Positions 1 to 9,410 of a DNA stretch of 64,000 nt are shown here, in pieces. The notes below the pieces were generated by a model, which saw only the letters and a program-made list of their open reading frames with translations, was not told the origin of the DNA and ran no database searches. The DNA lies in contig NZ_BLZR01000001.1 of the NCBI RefSeq assembly GCF_014193895.1, forward strand, positions 2,356,001 to 2,420,000, in the 5' to 3' direction. Source of the stretch: Clostridium fungisolvens. GTDB taxonomy: Bacteria; Bacillota; Clostridia; Clostridiales; Clostridiaceae. Both the position numbers and the translations under genes were made by a program. How positions within the stretch are numbered: the first letter of the stretch is position 1; the number at the start of each line of letters is the position of its first letter.

Positions 1-1568
1 ACAGGTTGAGGTCCTTTGCTAATAACAAAATCTATTGATGTATTATCATCTTTATTTCTAACATCATTTGCTGCAGGATTTTGGCTCATCACCTTACCTT
101 TAGCTACAGTATCACTAAAATCTTCTGTTTGCTTTCCAACAGAAAACCCTGCACTAGCAATAGCTTTTTTAGCACCATCAGCATCTAACCCTTGTGATAC
201 TAAATCAGGAACTTTTATTGTAGCTACACCAGCACTTATTATCACTTTAATCTCAGATTTTTTATCAACCTTTTCACCTACACCAGGAACGACCTGTGAA
301 ACTGTATCCTTTGGTTTGTCACTGTTTTCTTGACCACCATCAACAAATACAAGGCCATTTGATTCTATAGTGCTCTTAGCTTGATCCCTTGTCATACCAA
401 CTACATTAGGAACTTCAACCTGCTCACTTGTAGTCGTAGGATTTAGTCTTACTTTATTATTTGTAATTGCATAAGCAGAAACTGCACCAATAACAAGTAA
501 AAGCAAAAATAGAAGCCCAAGTAAAATTCTATTTTTAGTTCTTTGTTTCTTCTGCTTTGGAGTTAATTTTTCCTCTTCGTCTTCATCATCGTAATACTCA
601 TCATCTTCATCTTCTTCATCAATATCTTTTGATTTAACATTAGAAACTTTTCTAGCCGCCGCTTGCTTAATAGCTTCAACGGTTATTGGTTCCATTATTC
701 TAGTGTGATCATCATCTAAAGATTCAACTGGTATAATTATTTGAGCATTTGGATTTTCTTTAATTTTTTCTAAATCCCCTATCATTTCTTTAGCACTTTG
801 ATATCTCTTTATTGGCTCTTTTTCAGTTGCTTTTAGAATTAGAGTGTTTAAGCTATCCGGAATTTTGCTATTTATATTCTTCGGTGGAACTACTTCTTCC
901 TGAATGTGTTTTAAAGCTACAGCTACTGGTGATTCACCATCAAAAGGAACTCTACCAGTTACCATTTCATACAACACTACTCCTAAAGAATATAAATCAG
1001 TTCTACAATCTATATAACTTCCTTTTGCCTGCTCTGGAGAAAAATAATGAGCAGATCCCATAACACTATTAGTATACGTAATTGTAGAAGAGTCCGTTGA
1101 TTTTGCAATACCAAAGTCTGTAACCTTTACTATACCTTCTTCAGTAACCAGTATATTTTGAGGTTTTATATCCCTATGTATTATATTATTTCTATGTGCA
1201 CAATCTAGCGCATTAGCTACTTTAGATGCTATGCTTATTGCACTTTCATAGGAAAACTTTCCATGCTCATTTATTATTTCTTTAAGATTCTTACCTTTTA
1301 CATATTCCATGACTATATAGTGAATATTATCTTGTGTGCCTACATCTAATATATTTACAATATTAGGATTAGTCAAATTGGCAATGGCAGTAGCTTCTCT
1401 TTTAAATTTTTCGATGATTTCTTCATTATTGGTAAAGGAATCTTTTAGTATTTTTACTGCTACATATCTTTTTAGCTTATGACATTTTGCTTTGTAGACA
1501 TAGGACATTCCCCCTTCGCCTATCTTCTCAAGGATTTCATATCTTTCTCCTAAAACCTTACCTACCAT
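1..1568 (-). CDS. prkC: PASTA-domain Ser/Thr protein kinase (PrkC/StkP type), C-terminus cut by window edge
   Basis: Membrane Ser/Thr kinase that senses muropeptides or lipid II through extracellular PASTA repeats. Read leftward it starts MVGKVLGERYEILEKIGEGG, with the glycine-rich loop GEGGMSYVYKAK, catalytic loop HRDIKPQN, DFGIAKS and FSPEQAKG, so the kinase core (about residues 1-275) is intact. An acidic stretch (DEEDEDDEYYDDEDEE) precedes one membrane helix (LLGLLFLLLLVIGAVSAYAI). At least two PASTA repeats follow (VEVPNVVGMTRDQAKSTIES and IKVPDLVSQGLDADGAKKAI), and the frame is still open at base 1. GGAGGAG lies just before the ATG at 1568, one base after the stop of the cognate phosphatase, so translation is probably coupled. 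The kinase/phosphatase pair is standard in Firmicutes. Identity is firm; total length and number of PASTA repeats cannot be seen. Confidence 0.96.
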   Translation of the reverse strand, partial: MVGKVLGERYEILEKIGEGGMSYVYKAKCHKLKRYVAVKILKDSFTNNEEIIEKFKREATAIANLTNPNIVNILDVGTQDNIHYIVMEYVKGKNLKEIINEHGKFSYESAISIASKVANALDCAHRNNIIHRDIKPQNILVTEEGIVKVTDFGIAKSTDSSTITYTNSVMGSAHYFSPEQAKGSYIDCRTDLYSLGVVLYEMVTGRVPFDGESPVAVALKHIQEEVVPPKNINSKIPDSLNTLILKATEKEPIKRYQSAKEMIGDLEKIKENPNAQIIIPVESLDDDHTRIMEPITVEAIKQAAARKVSNVKSKDIDEEDEDDEYYDDEDEEEKLTPKQKKQRTKNRILLGLLFLLLLVIGAVSAYAITNNKVRLNPTTTSEQVEVPNVVGMTRDQAKSTIESNGLVFVDGGQENSDKPKDTVSQVVPGVGEKVDKKSEIKVIISAGVATIKVPDLVSQGLDADGAKKAIASAGFSVGKQTEDFSDTVAKGKVMSQNPAANDVRNKDDNTSIDFVISKGPQP

Positions 1569-1569
1569 G

Positions 1570-2289
1570 CTATATCTCTCCTCCAAATATCATTACAGTT
1601 ATATTGTCTTTTCCCCCTCTATCTTTAGCTAGTTCAACAAGAGCAGTACAAGCGTCATCATAGTTAGATTTGGACTTGATCAAGTCTTTAATCTCTTCAT
1701 TAGAAATCTCATTAGTTAAGCCATCTGAACACAAAACAAGTATCTCAAAACCTGAAGAAGTTATATCAAATATATCTACTTCTACGTTTAAATTTGTCCC
1801 AATAGATCTTGTAATGACATTTTTTCTAGGATGATGCATTGCCTCCTCTTCACTTATAGATCCACAATCCAGAAGTTCTTGAACTAAAGAATGATCTTTA
1901 GTTATCTTTATTATCTTATCATTTATAATCCCTAAGCAACAACTATCTCCAACATTAGCTATTTGTATTAAGCTATTAGTTACAAAGCAAGCTGTTATTG
2001 TCGTACCCATGCCAGTTAAAGCATCGTCACCTAATGAAAATTCAAATATATTTCTATTTACATGTTCTATAGCAGTTTTTAATATATCAACATCATCTAT
2101 TGTACCATAATTTTCAACAAAATAGGAAATCAAACCCTCTGCAGCCATTTTACTTGCTACTTCACCAGCATTATGACCTCCCATACCATCTGTGACTACG
2201 TAAATAGAATATCCATTATCTTTATAGTAACTAGCAAAATCCTCATTTAAATTTCTTTTGTTACCCACATCTGTTTTAATGCTTACCAT
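1570..2289 (-). CDS. stp: PP2C-type Ser/Thr phosphatase (Stp/PrpC)
   Basis: Mn2+-dependent PPM-family phosphatase of 239 residues that removes phosphates placed by the neighbouring PASTA kinase. Metal-binding motifs are visible in family order: an NEDF motif near residue 15, VTDGMGGHNAGE near residue 33, a GMGTTI segment, NVGDSC near residue 112, LCSDGLTNE near residue 185 and GGKDNITV near the C-terminus. Length matches the family (about 240-250). It lies 15 bases downstream of rlmN and one base upstream of the kinase start, so the three genes are almost certainly cotranscribed. Nothing is missing from the active site. Confidence 0.96.
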   Translation of the reverse strand: MVSIKTDVGNKRNLNEDFASYYKDNGYSIYVVTDGMGGHNAGEVASKMAAEGLISYFVENYGTIDDVDILKTAIEHVNRNIFEFSLGDDALTGMGTTITACFVTNSLIQIANVGDSCCLGIINDKIIKITKDHSLVQELLDCGSISEEEAMHHPRKNVITRSIGTNLNVEVDIFDITSSGFEILVLCSDGLTNEISNEEIKDLIKSKSNYDDACTALVELAKDRGGKDNITVMIFGGEI

Positions 2290-2304
2290 AGAATCTTCCC
2301 CCTA

Positions 2305-3339
2305 TTAATTCTGGGAATCGATATAGCTTCTTCTTAATTGACCGCAAGCGGCATTTATATCCGTTCCCATCTCTCGCCTTACAGTAACTTCAACACCATA
2401 GCTTTTTAAAATACTTTCGAATTCTTCAATTGTTTTCTTAGATGATCTTTTAAAGGAGTTCTCAACTACTTCATTGACTGGTATTAAATTCACATGGCAC
2501 AACATATTTTTAAGTAATCCTGCCAATGCCTTTGCATCTTCTTTTGAATCATTTACATCCTTAACCAATGAATATTCAAAGGTAACTCTTCTTTTAGTAT
2601 TCTTTATATAATAGTCGCATGCATCCAATATTTCTTTTATTGAATATTTATTTGCTATTGGCATTATCTGTTTTCTTTTTTCATCACTGAAAGCATGTAG
2701 CGAAATGGCTAAAGTAATCTGTGTATTTTTGTCTGCAAATTCCTTTATTTTCGGTACTATTCCACAAGTCGAAAGTGTTATGTGTCTTTGACCGATATTC
2801 AAACTATAATCCGCATTTACTAATTCTAAAAATTTCATAACATTTTCGAAGTTGTCAAACGGTTCTCCACTTCCCATCAAAACTACATTAGATATTCTCT
2901 CACCAAGAATTTTTTCACCAACTAAAATTTCTGCCATGATTTCTCCTGTAGTTAGGTTTCTGACCATTCCGTTTAAGGTTGAAGCACAAAACTTGCATCC
3001 CATTCTGCAACCAACTTGAGTAGACACACAAATTGAATTTCCATGCTTATACTTCATAATAACCGCTTCAATTAAATTTCCATCTTTAAATTCCAAAAGT
3101 AACTTCTTGGTATCATCATTAATAGACGTGTATATTTCTTTAATTTCAGGAATACCAAAATAAAAGTTATTTTCTAATTTTTGAGTTAAAGTCTTAGATA
3201 TATTTGTCATATCTTTAAATTCGAATATATGCTTTTTATAAATCCATTCAAGTACTTGTTTCGCTCTAAAAGCACCTTCATTATTTACTTTCATCCATGA
3301 TTTAAGTTCATCAAGAGTTAGATCTAAGATATTATCCAT
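2305..3339 (-). CDS. rlmN: Dual-specificity 23S rRNA/tRNA adenine C2-methyltransferase RlmN
   Basis: Radical SAM enzyme that methylates C2 of A2503 in 23S rRNA and of A37 in some tRNAs. The 344-residue protein has the CxxxCxxC cluster motif as CRMGCKFCAS, the GEPFDN segment of the SAM site, and the conserved C-terminal MGTDINAACGQLR with the methyl-carrying cysteine. Length is typical. It starts 4 bases after the rsmB stop, inside the conserved rsmB-rlmN-stp-prkC string. No oddities. Confidence 0.97.
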   Translation of the reverse strand: MDNILDLTLDELKSWMKVNNEGAFRAKQVLEWIYKKHIFEFKDMTNISKTLTQKLENNFYFGIPEIKEIYTSINDDTKKLLLEFKDGNLIEAVIMKYKHGNSICVSTQVGCRMGCKFCASTLNGMVRNLTTGEIMAEILVGEKILGERISNVVLMGSGEPFDNFENVMKFLELVNADYSLNIGQRHITLSTCGIVPKIKEFADKNTQITLAISLHAFSDEKRKQIMPIANKYSIKEILDACDYYIKNTKRRVTFEYSLVKDVNDSKEDAKALAGLLKNMLCHVNLIPVNEVVENSFKRSSKKTIEEFESILKSYGVEVTVRREMGTDINAACGQLRRSYIDSQN

Positions 3340-3343
3340 TGTA

Positions 3344-4669
3344 TCACCTACTTAACTTCCTAAGTTTTGCAATATAGAAACCATCGAAAAATTCATTTGG
3401 TAATATAGTTACTGATCCATCTTCATTGTATATTAGATTATCACTTTCTCCTAAATAGATCTTTTCAAACTGTACATCTTTATAATTCTCTTTAATCCAT
3501 TTTATGTTTTCTTCATTTTCTTTTTTATTCAATGTACAGGTTGAATATACCATTATTCCACCAGGTTTTAAATACAACCATGCATTTTTTAAAATATTTC
3601 TTTGAATTTCAATGAGATCTTTTAGATCTTTTTGAGATTTTGTCCATTTTATTTCTGGTTTTTTTCTTATAATTCCAAAACCTGAACATGGAGCATCAAC
3701 TAAAATTCTATCAGCAGTTTCCCTAAATTCACTATTATATTTAGCTGCATCAAGTAGTTTTGTTTGTATATTCTCTATGCCTAATCTATCTTTATTTTCT
3801 TCTACTAATTTAAGCTTATGGTCATAAATATCACAACCTATTACTGTCCCTTTATTTTCTAGAATCTCAGCAATATGAGTGGTTTTCCCACCTGGAGCAC
3901 TACATAGATCTAATACTTTTAGTTCTCCATTAAGTTCTAACACTGGAGCTACCATCATAGCACTTTCATCTTGAACAGTAATTTTTCCTTCTATAAAGAG
4001 AGGATTGTTTTCTATACTCTTTCCCCTAATTATGTTTATAGCTTCTGGGCAGATATTACCTTCTTCAACTGTGTATCCTTGTTTGCTTAATTCATCAAAA
4101 ACATCATCATAGTCTGACTTTAACGAATTTACCCTTACAGTGACACTTGGAGTTGAATTGAGTCCATTTAATATTTTTATAGAATTTTCTCTACCATATT
4201 GTTCAACAAAAAGTTTAACCATCCAAGGCTCAAAGGAGTACTCAACTGAAAGATATTCAATATCACTTATATTACTTTTAATTTCAAAATCTTTGTTTCT
4301 TATAAAGCTTCTGAGCACTCCATTTATAAACCTAGAAGAATTCATTGAAATCTTTTTACCCAAATTTACAGATTCATTAACTACTGCAAAATCAGGAACT
4401 CTGTCTAAATATTTAATTTGGTATATAGCACTTCTTAATATATTTAAAATTCTTTTATCTATCTTCTTTACATCAGCTACTAAAGTAGAAATTATATAAT
4501 CAATAGTTTTTTTATATTTAATTGTTCCATAAACTACTTCGGTAACTAGACCTTTATCTTTGTCGTTTAAATCACTTTCACTAAGACGCTTATTAAGTTC
4601 TATATTTGAATAAGCGCCATTGTAGAAAATACTATCTAAAGTATCTTTAATTATTTTTCTGCTATTCAT
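3344..4669 (-). CDS. rsmB: 16S rRNA m5C967 methyltransferase RsmB
   Basis: SAM-dependent methyltransferase of 441 residues that modifies C967 of 16S rRNA. The N-terminal 130 residues are a NusB-like helical RNA-binding domain. The catalytic domain has the SAM motif LDLCSAPGGKTTHIAE, the motif IV cysteine in VDAPCSGFG, and the nucleophilic cysteine in VYSTCTLNKKENEE. Both catalytic cysteines are present. Length is typical. It follows the zinc peptidase by about 30 bases and runs into rlmN with a 4-base gap. The segment just before its ATG carries three tandem 8-base repeats shared with the end of the peptidase gene. Confidence 0.96.
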   Translation of the reverse strand: MNSRKIIKDTLDSIFYNGAYSNIELNKRLSESDLNDKDKGLVTEVVYGTIKYKKTIDYIISTLVADVKKIDKRILNILRSAIYQIKYLDRVPDFAVVNESVNLGKKISMNSSRFINGVLRSFIRNKDFEIKSNISDIEYLSVEYSFEPWMVKLFVEQYGRENSIKILNGLNSTPSVTVRVNSLKSDYDDVFDELSKQGYTVEEGNICPEAINIIRGKSIENNPLFIEGKITVQDESAMMVAPVLELNGELKVLDLCSAPGGKTTHIAEILENKGTVIGCDIYDHKLKLVEENKDRLGIENIQTKLLDAAKYNSEFRETADRILVDAPCSGFGIIRKKPEIKWTKSQKDLKDLIEIQRNILKNAWLYLKPGGIMVYSTCTLNKKENEENIKWIKENYKDVQFEKIYLGESDNLIYNEDGSVTILPNEFFDGFYIAKLRKLSR

Positions 4670-4681
4670 CTTTTACCTCGA

Positions 4682-4705
4682 TTTATCTGTTTATCTGTTT
4701 ATCTG
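4682..4705. repeat. Three tandem copies of an 8-base unit across a stop codon
   Basis: TTTATCTG occurs three times without interruption. The peptidase stop codon (4699-4701) lies in the third unit, and the rsmB ribosome binding region follows in the direction of transcription. Because 8 is not a multiple of 3, gain or loss of a unit would alter the peptidase C-terminus and the gap to rsmB. Confidence 0.8.
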
Positions 4706-5376
4706 TCTCTATCACTGATGACTATAAGTCTTAACAGTTGAGAAATAGCCATTAGAGTTGCTGCCACATAAGTCATTGCAGCAGCGCTAAGTACCTTCTG
4801 TGCTCCTTTTACTTCATCTGGATAGAGTATATTTCTGCTTTTTAAAATTTTCAAAGCTCTACTTGATGCATTGAATTCAACCGGAAGTGTTATAATCTGG
4901 AACACTACTACAGCTGAAAAAAGTAATATACCAAAAGTTATTAGTGGTCTTATCCCTAACATTAATCCTAAGACAAATAAAATCCAAGAAAAATTCGAAC
5001 CAATATTAACCGCTGGTACAATTGTGTTTCTTATAATTAATGGAGCATAAGAATTTTTATGTTGAATTGCATGCCCTACTTCATGCGCTGCAACACCAAT
5101 TGATGCAACAGAATTGCTATAATATACATCCTGAGATAATCTTAAAACCTTTTGTCTTGGATCATAATGATCTGATAGCTTACCAGATACCAATTCTATT
5201 GGTACATTATGAAGACCTGAGTCATCTAAGATTATCCTTGCTACTTGTGCACCAGTATATCCATTATAACTCTTAACTCTGCTGTATTTGTTAAAAGTTG
5301 ATGAAATTTTTGATTGAGCATAGATAGATATTAACATTGCAGGTACTAACAATAAAAAAGTTGAATCAAAAAACAT
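4699..5376 (-). CDS. Membrane zinc metallopeptidase, YugP type
   Basis: A 225-residue membrane protein of the neutral zinc metallopeptidase (YugP-like) family. A hydrophobic N-terminus (FLLLVPAMLISIYA) is followed by the zinc-binding GVAAHEVGHAIQH (HExxH), then two or three hydrophobic helices (about residues 120-175) and a C-terminal helix. Substrate is not known for the family. In clostridia the gene commonly sits in this position between fmt and rsmB. The last codons (ISDRDR) and the stop lie in an 8-base tandem repeat (4682-4705), so slippage there would change the C-terminus. Confidence 0.88.
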   Translation of the reverse strand: MFFDSTFLLLVPAMLISIYAQSKISSTFNKYSRVKSYNGYTGAQVARIILDDSGLHNVPIELVSGKLSDHYDPRQKVLRLSQDVYYSNSVASIGVAAHEVGHAIQHKNSYAPLIIRNTIVPAVNIGSNFSWILFVLGLMLGIRPLITFGILLFSAVVVFQIITLPVEFNASSRALKILKSRNILYPDEVKGAQKVLSAAAMTYVAATLMAISQLLRLIVISDRDR

Positions 5377-5424
5377 TAATATTCACTCCTTTTATCATAT
5401 TCTACTGCTAAGCACTTTTCTTTT

Positions 5425-5528
5425 CTATAGATGAACCACTTTATGTTTTAATTTACATTTTCAAATTCTCCTCTAAGAATACAGAGAAGTTTTGAAAATA
5501 TATTTCGGATTGAAGTGTTTCATCTTTA
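5425..5528. repeat. Palindromic intergenic repeat, copy C (family P)
   Basis: Begins ctatagatgaaccacttt and ends gaagtgtttcatcttt, so its ends are inverted copies of each other. An inner pair (ttctcctct / agagaagtttt) forms the stem top. It matches the near-identical copies at 17801-17903 and 44307-44409 in layout, ends and length but is more diverged. It shares its right end (catctttagatg) with the next copy. Confidence 0.7.
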
Positions 5529-5626
5529 GATGTACCATTTCGTAATAAAATTTATTATTAAACTCTCTCACAAGAATCCGTGAGAGTTTTAATAATAGAT
5601 ATTTCGGTTCGAAATGTTACCTCTTT
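5521..5626. repeat. Palindromic intergenic repeat, copy D (family P), tandem with copy C
   Basis: Runs from ctttagatgtaccatttcg to cgaaatgttacctcttt with the inner hairpin ctctcac/gtgagag, which is identical to that of the 17.8-kb copy. Together with the preceding copy it fills most of the 400-base gap between fmt and the peptidase gene. A further degenerate hairpin (agcttctc / gagaagct, 5720-5743) near the fmt stop has the same core plan and may act as the fmt terminator. No protein-coding gene is seen in this gap. Confidence 0.7.
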
Positions 5627-5776
5627 AGTTATACTTTTATATATTTGATTAACCATTTATAAATAAATCTTTTTTAAGCAAAAATCACATCGATATCTAT
5701 TGAGTTGCTATTTTCAAAGAGCTTCTCATAAATTAGAGAAGCTTTAAAAATAATTTGCATATAAAACTGAAAGGTC

Positions 5777-6703
5777 TTAAAGTACATATCCAATCTCAAA
5801 AGAATTACCATTTATATATTGTTCTACGTATAGTGGTTTTCCGTTAGGAAACTGTATTTTTTTAATTAGCAGAACATCCTTACCTGTAGCTACCTCAACC
5901 CCTTGCTTTGTAACAGAAAGTATTGTACCAGGCAATTTACCACTATTTTTACTTATAACTTCAGTTTCATAAATCTTCATTTGCTTATCCATGTACTCAG
6001 TATAAGCTATCGGCCATGGATTAAGTCCCCTTACTAGATTGTGAATTTCTATTGCACTCTTACTCCAATCAATATTAGCTAAATTTTTATCTAGCATTGG
6101 AGCGTGGCAGGTTTTACTTTCATCTTGTTTTACAGGTGATATAGAATTATTAATTAAACCTTTTAATGTATCAACTAAAAGCTTTCCACCAGTTTCCTTC
6201 AGTATATCGTATAGTTCTCCAGCGGTCATATCGTCAGTTATTTCTATACTATTTGTTAAAAGCATATCCCCAGTATCTACCCCAACATCCATGAGCATAG
6301 TAGTATTGCCTGTTACTTTTTCTCCATTTATTACAGACCATTGTATTGGTGCAGAGCCTCTATATTTTGGAAGTAAAGAACCATGAAGGTTTATACACCC
6401 ATACTTTGGTATATCTAAAACAGACTTAGGTAATATTTGGCCAAAGGCTACAACCACTATGAAATCTGGCTCCATTCCTCTTAATGCATCTATAGTTTCT
6501 GGTTCATTCTTAATTCTAATTGGCTGATATACAGGTATATTATTTTCTACCGCTACCTCTTTCACTGCAGACATAGCTAACTTCTTACCTCTTCCCTTAG
6601 GTCTATCTGGTTGAGTAAATACTGCCTTAACACCAAATTCAGATATTAAAGCTTTTAATGATGGAACTGCAAAATCTGGAGTTCCCATAAATACAATATT
6701 CAT
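5777..6703 (-). CDS. fmt: Methionyl-tRNA formyltransferase
   Basis: Formylates Met-tRNAfMet using 10-formyl-THF, for translation initiation. The 308-residue protein has the hydrolase-fold start MNIVFMGTPDFAVPSL, the folate-site motif NLHGSLLPKYRGSAPIQW (catalytic Asn and His), and later MDVGVDTGDMLL with the catalytic Asp. The C-terminal OB-like domain (about residues 210-308) is complete. It lies 14 bases downstream of def, its functional partner. Normal length and motifs. Confidence 0.97.
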   Translation of the reverse strand: MNIVFMGTPDFAVPSLKALISEFGVKAVFTQPDRPKGRGKKLAMSAVKEVAVENNIPVYQPIRIKNEPETIDALRGMEPDFIVVVAFGQILPKSVLDIPKYGCINLHGSLLPKYRGSAPIQWSVINGEKVTGNTTMLMDVGVDTGDMLLTNSIEITDDMTAGELYDILKETGGKLLVDTLKGLINNSISPVKQDESKTCHAPMLDKNLANIDWSKSAIEIHNLVRGLNPWPIAYTEYMDKQMKIYETEVISKNSGKLPGTILSVTKQGVEVATGKDVLLIKKIQFPNGKPLYVEQYINGNSFEIGYVL

Positions 6704-6717
6704 AATTTATCTTCTCC

Positions 6718-7164
6718 TTACTGTTTAGAATAATCTACAAAAAGCACTCCATTTAAATGGTCATTTTCGTGACATATCGCCCTAGCAAGAAGACCTTCAG
6801 CTTCTAATACAAATTCTTGTCCGTTTATATCAAGTGCTTTTACCTTAACCCTACTTGGTCTTTCTACTTCTGACTGTTCGCCTGGTATGCTAAGACATCC
6901 TTCCATATCAGTCTCAGCCCCCTCAGTTTCCAATATCTCAGGATTGATAAACACTCTAGCACCATTATCATCATATACATCAATTACAAAGATTCTCTTA
7001 AGAATACCTACTTGAGGTGCCGCAAGCCCAACTCCATCCTCTTCGTACATTGTATCAATCATGTCCTTAACTAGTGTTTTGATTCTATCATTTATAGTAT
7101 CTACTTCTCTGGATTTTTTTCTTAAAATCTCATCACCAATTTTTCTTATATTTCTTAAAGCCAC
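6718..7164 (-). CDS. def: Peptide deformylase
   Basis: Removes the N-formyl group from nascent proteins; a metal hydrolase. All three signatures are present: GVGLAAPQVGI, EGCLSIPG (metal Cys) and ICHENDHLNG (HExxH). I choose the GTG at 7164 (MALRNIRKIGDE..., 148 residues) because AGGAGTG lies 6 bases upstream. A GTG nine bases further up would lie inside that ribosome binding site. It sits between priA and fmt in the conserved order. Confidence 0.95.
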   Translation of the reverse strand: MALRNIRKIGDEILRKKSREVDTINDRIKTLVKDMIDTMYEEDGVGLAAPQVGILKRIFVIDVYDDNGARVFINPEILETEGAETDMEGCLSIPGEQSEVERPSRVKVKALDINGQEFVLEAEGLLARAICHENDHLNGVLFVDYSKQ

Positions 7165-7175
7165 AGCTATCACTC

Positions 7176-9380
7176 CTATACTAAATTATTTGGATTTATA
7201 TCCATACTAATCCTTATATCATTATAAACTTCATTTGATAATTCATAAACTATATCTTTTATATTATGTGCCAAAGATAACTCAAAATTACCTTTTATTA
7301 AAATTTGCCATCTATACATCTCATTAATTTTTTGAATTATACATGGGCATGGTCCGAGTACTTCTACTTGATTATTATCCTTCAATTCATTTTTGATACT
7401 ATAACCAAGTTTTTCACAATGCTTTTGTAAATCAACTTGATTCTTAGAACTTAAGTTAATAAGCATTATATTCGCATATGGAGGATAATTCATAGATTTT
7501 CTAAGAACAATTTCTTGCTCATAAAAGCCTTCATAATCATTATTTTTTGCATAACTTAAGCTATAATGTTCTGGATTATAACTCTGTACTAAAACATTTC
7601 CTTCTTTACTTCCTCTTCCTGCTCTTCCACCAACTTGAGTAATTAATTGATATGTCCTCTCGCTGGATCTAAAGTCTGGAAGATTAAGCGAAATATCTGC
7701 AGTTATAACTCCAACAAGAGTGACATTAGGAAAGTCTAATCCCTTTGATATCATCTGTGTTCCTACTAGTATATCTGCGTTGCCATTTTTAAAAGTATTG
7801 TATATTTCCTCATGAGAATTTTTCTTTCTTGTAGTGTCAACATCCATTCTAAGAACCCTAGCTCTAGGAAATAGTTTTTTAATCTCAATTTCTAGTTTTT
7901 CAGTACCTGCACCAAAATATTTAACATATTTGCTGCTACAGGATGGACACTCGCTTTGTTGCCTATGTGCTGTACCGCAGTAATGGCATACAAGGTATCC
8001 ATTAGTATGATAAGTCATAGCTATATCGCAATGAGGACATTTAAATACATAGCCACATTTTCTACAAGATACAAAAGTTGAGTATCCTCTTCTATTAAGA
8101 AAAATTATTATCTGTTCTTTCTTTTCCAATCTATCTTGTATTGCTTCATATAACTTTTTACTAAACATACTTTTGTTATTGTTACTAAGTTCTTCTCTCA
8201 TATCAATAACTTCCATCTTAGGCAAACTGGAACTATCTACTCTATTTTTTAATTCAACTAATTTCATATTTCCTTCTAGAGCTTTAAAGTAGGATTCAAT
8301 ACTTGGAGTAGCTGACCCATACACAACAGTACAACCTGTTAATCTGCTTTTGAATTCTGCTATCTCTCTAGTATGGTACTTAGGATTTTGTTCAGACTTG
8401 TAAGTTCCCTCATGTTCCTCATCTATAACAATAAGACCTAAATTATCAAAAGGGAGAAATATTGCGGATCTAGCACCAATAACCAACCTAACATCACCAT
8501 TTTTTATTCTAAACCATTCATCAAAGCGCTCACCATCAGATAATCTGCTATGAAAAACAGCTACATTCTTTCCAAACCTCCCCTTAAAACGTTCAATCAT
8601 TTGAGGGGTTAAGGCTATTTCAGGAACTAAAATCAAAGATGTCTTATGGTTATTAAGCATATGGCTAACTAGATTCATATAGACCTCAGTTTTTCCACTA
8701 CCGGTAACACCTTTAAGTAGTATTAATTTACTTTTACTACCTAGAATAGCATTAACAGCATTCTGTTGTTCCATATTTAAATCTTTCGAAGAATATATTT
8801 CGTAATTTCTAGTATTTATCCTATTTACCTGCTCATCATCAGAAAATATAATATTATTTTCTAGTAACTTAGAGATTGTATAAGCAGACAGCTTAAATTT
8901 ATCCATTAGTTCACTTTTAGTAAAAATACCACTATTTTCAGAAATAATATCCACAGCATTTTTATAATTAGGTTTATTAAGATTCCCTTGAAGCTGGGCG
9001 CCAGCGTAGCAAATTACTTTTTTAGTTTTTATTCTATTCCCCTTCATAATACCAGTGGGAATTAACACCCTAATAGCTTCAATATACTTACATAAATATT
9101 TTTCTCTCATAAATTGTATTAGGCTAAAATCATCTTCTGTAATTAATGGATTTTCATCACAGACTTCTGAAATAGCCTTTAGTTTTGATATGTTTCCGTT
9201 ATAATCAGTATATAGATCCATAACGAAAGCCTCTATTGTTTTATTTCCTTTTCCAAAAGGAACTCTTATTCTATGTCCTTTTTGAATCAAGGGACTAAAT
9301 TTATCTGGTACTTCATATGTAAACAACTTATCTACTTTTAAAGCATCACTATTTACAACTACACCTGCGAATAAACTCAA
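7176..9380 (-). CDS. priA: Primosomal replication restart helicase PriA
   Basis: DNA helicase that reloads the replisome at stalled forks. The protein of about 734 residues has the N-terminal 3'-DNA-binding domain, Walker A (LLKGVTGSGKTEVYM), DEEH box (VIDEEHEGTYKSEQ), a zinc-finger insert with paired cysteines (CRKCGYVFKCPHC, CHYCG, CPSC), and motif VI (GGRAGRGSKEG). I prefer the TTG at 9380 because AAGGGTG lies 7 bases upstream; a GTG at 9389 overlaps that site. Its upstream gap of about 200 bases contains repeat element R1 and is closed on the far side by the coaBC terminator, so priA may have its own promoter. Confidence 0.95.
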   Translation of the reverse strand: MSLFAGVVVNSDALKVDKLFTYEVPDKFSPLIQKGHRIRVPFGKGNKTIEAFVMDLYTDYNGNISKLKAISEVCDENPLITEDDFSLIQFMREKYLCKYIEAIRVLIPTGIMKGNRIKTKKVICYAGAQLQGNLNKPNYKNAVDIISENSGIFTKSELMDKFKLSAYTISKLLENNIIFSDDEQVNRINTRNYEIYSSKDLNMEQQNAVNAILGSKSKLILLKGVTGSGKTEVYMNLVSHMLNNHKTSLILVPEIALTPQMIERFKGRFGKNVAVFHSRLSDGERFDEWFRIKNGDVRLVIGARSAIFLPFDNLGLIVIDEEHEGTYKSEQNPKYHTREIAEFKSRLTGCTVVYGSATPSIESYFKALEGNMKLVELKNRVDSSSLPKMEVIDMREELSNNNKSMFSKKLYEAIQDRLEKKEQIIIFLNRRGYSTFVSCRKCGYVFKCPHCDIAMTYHTNGYLVCHYCGTAHRQQSECPSCSSKYVKYFGAGTEKLEIEIKKLFPRARVLRMDVDTTRKKNSHEEIYNTFKNGNADILVGTQMISKGLDFPNVTLVGVITADISLNLPDFRSSERTYQLITQVGGRAGRGSKEGNVLVQSYNPEHYSLSYAKNNDYEGFYEQEIVLRKSMNYPPYANIMLINLSSKNQVDLQKHCEKLGYSIKNELKDNNQVEVLGPCPCIIQKINEMYRWQILIKGNFELSLAHNIKDIVYELSNEVYNDIRISMDINPNNLV

Positions 9381-9410
9381 TATAATCACCCTTAGCTATA
9401 TTTAAAAAAT

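Noticed and set aside
812..1063. Rightward open frame inside the PASTA kinase gene
   Set aside because: It has no ribosome binding site and is antisense to the conserved kinase core; a shadow frame.
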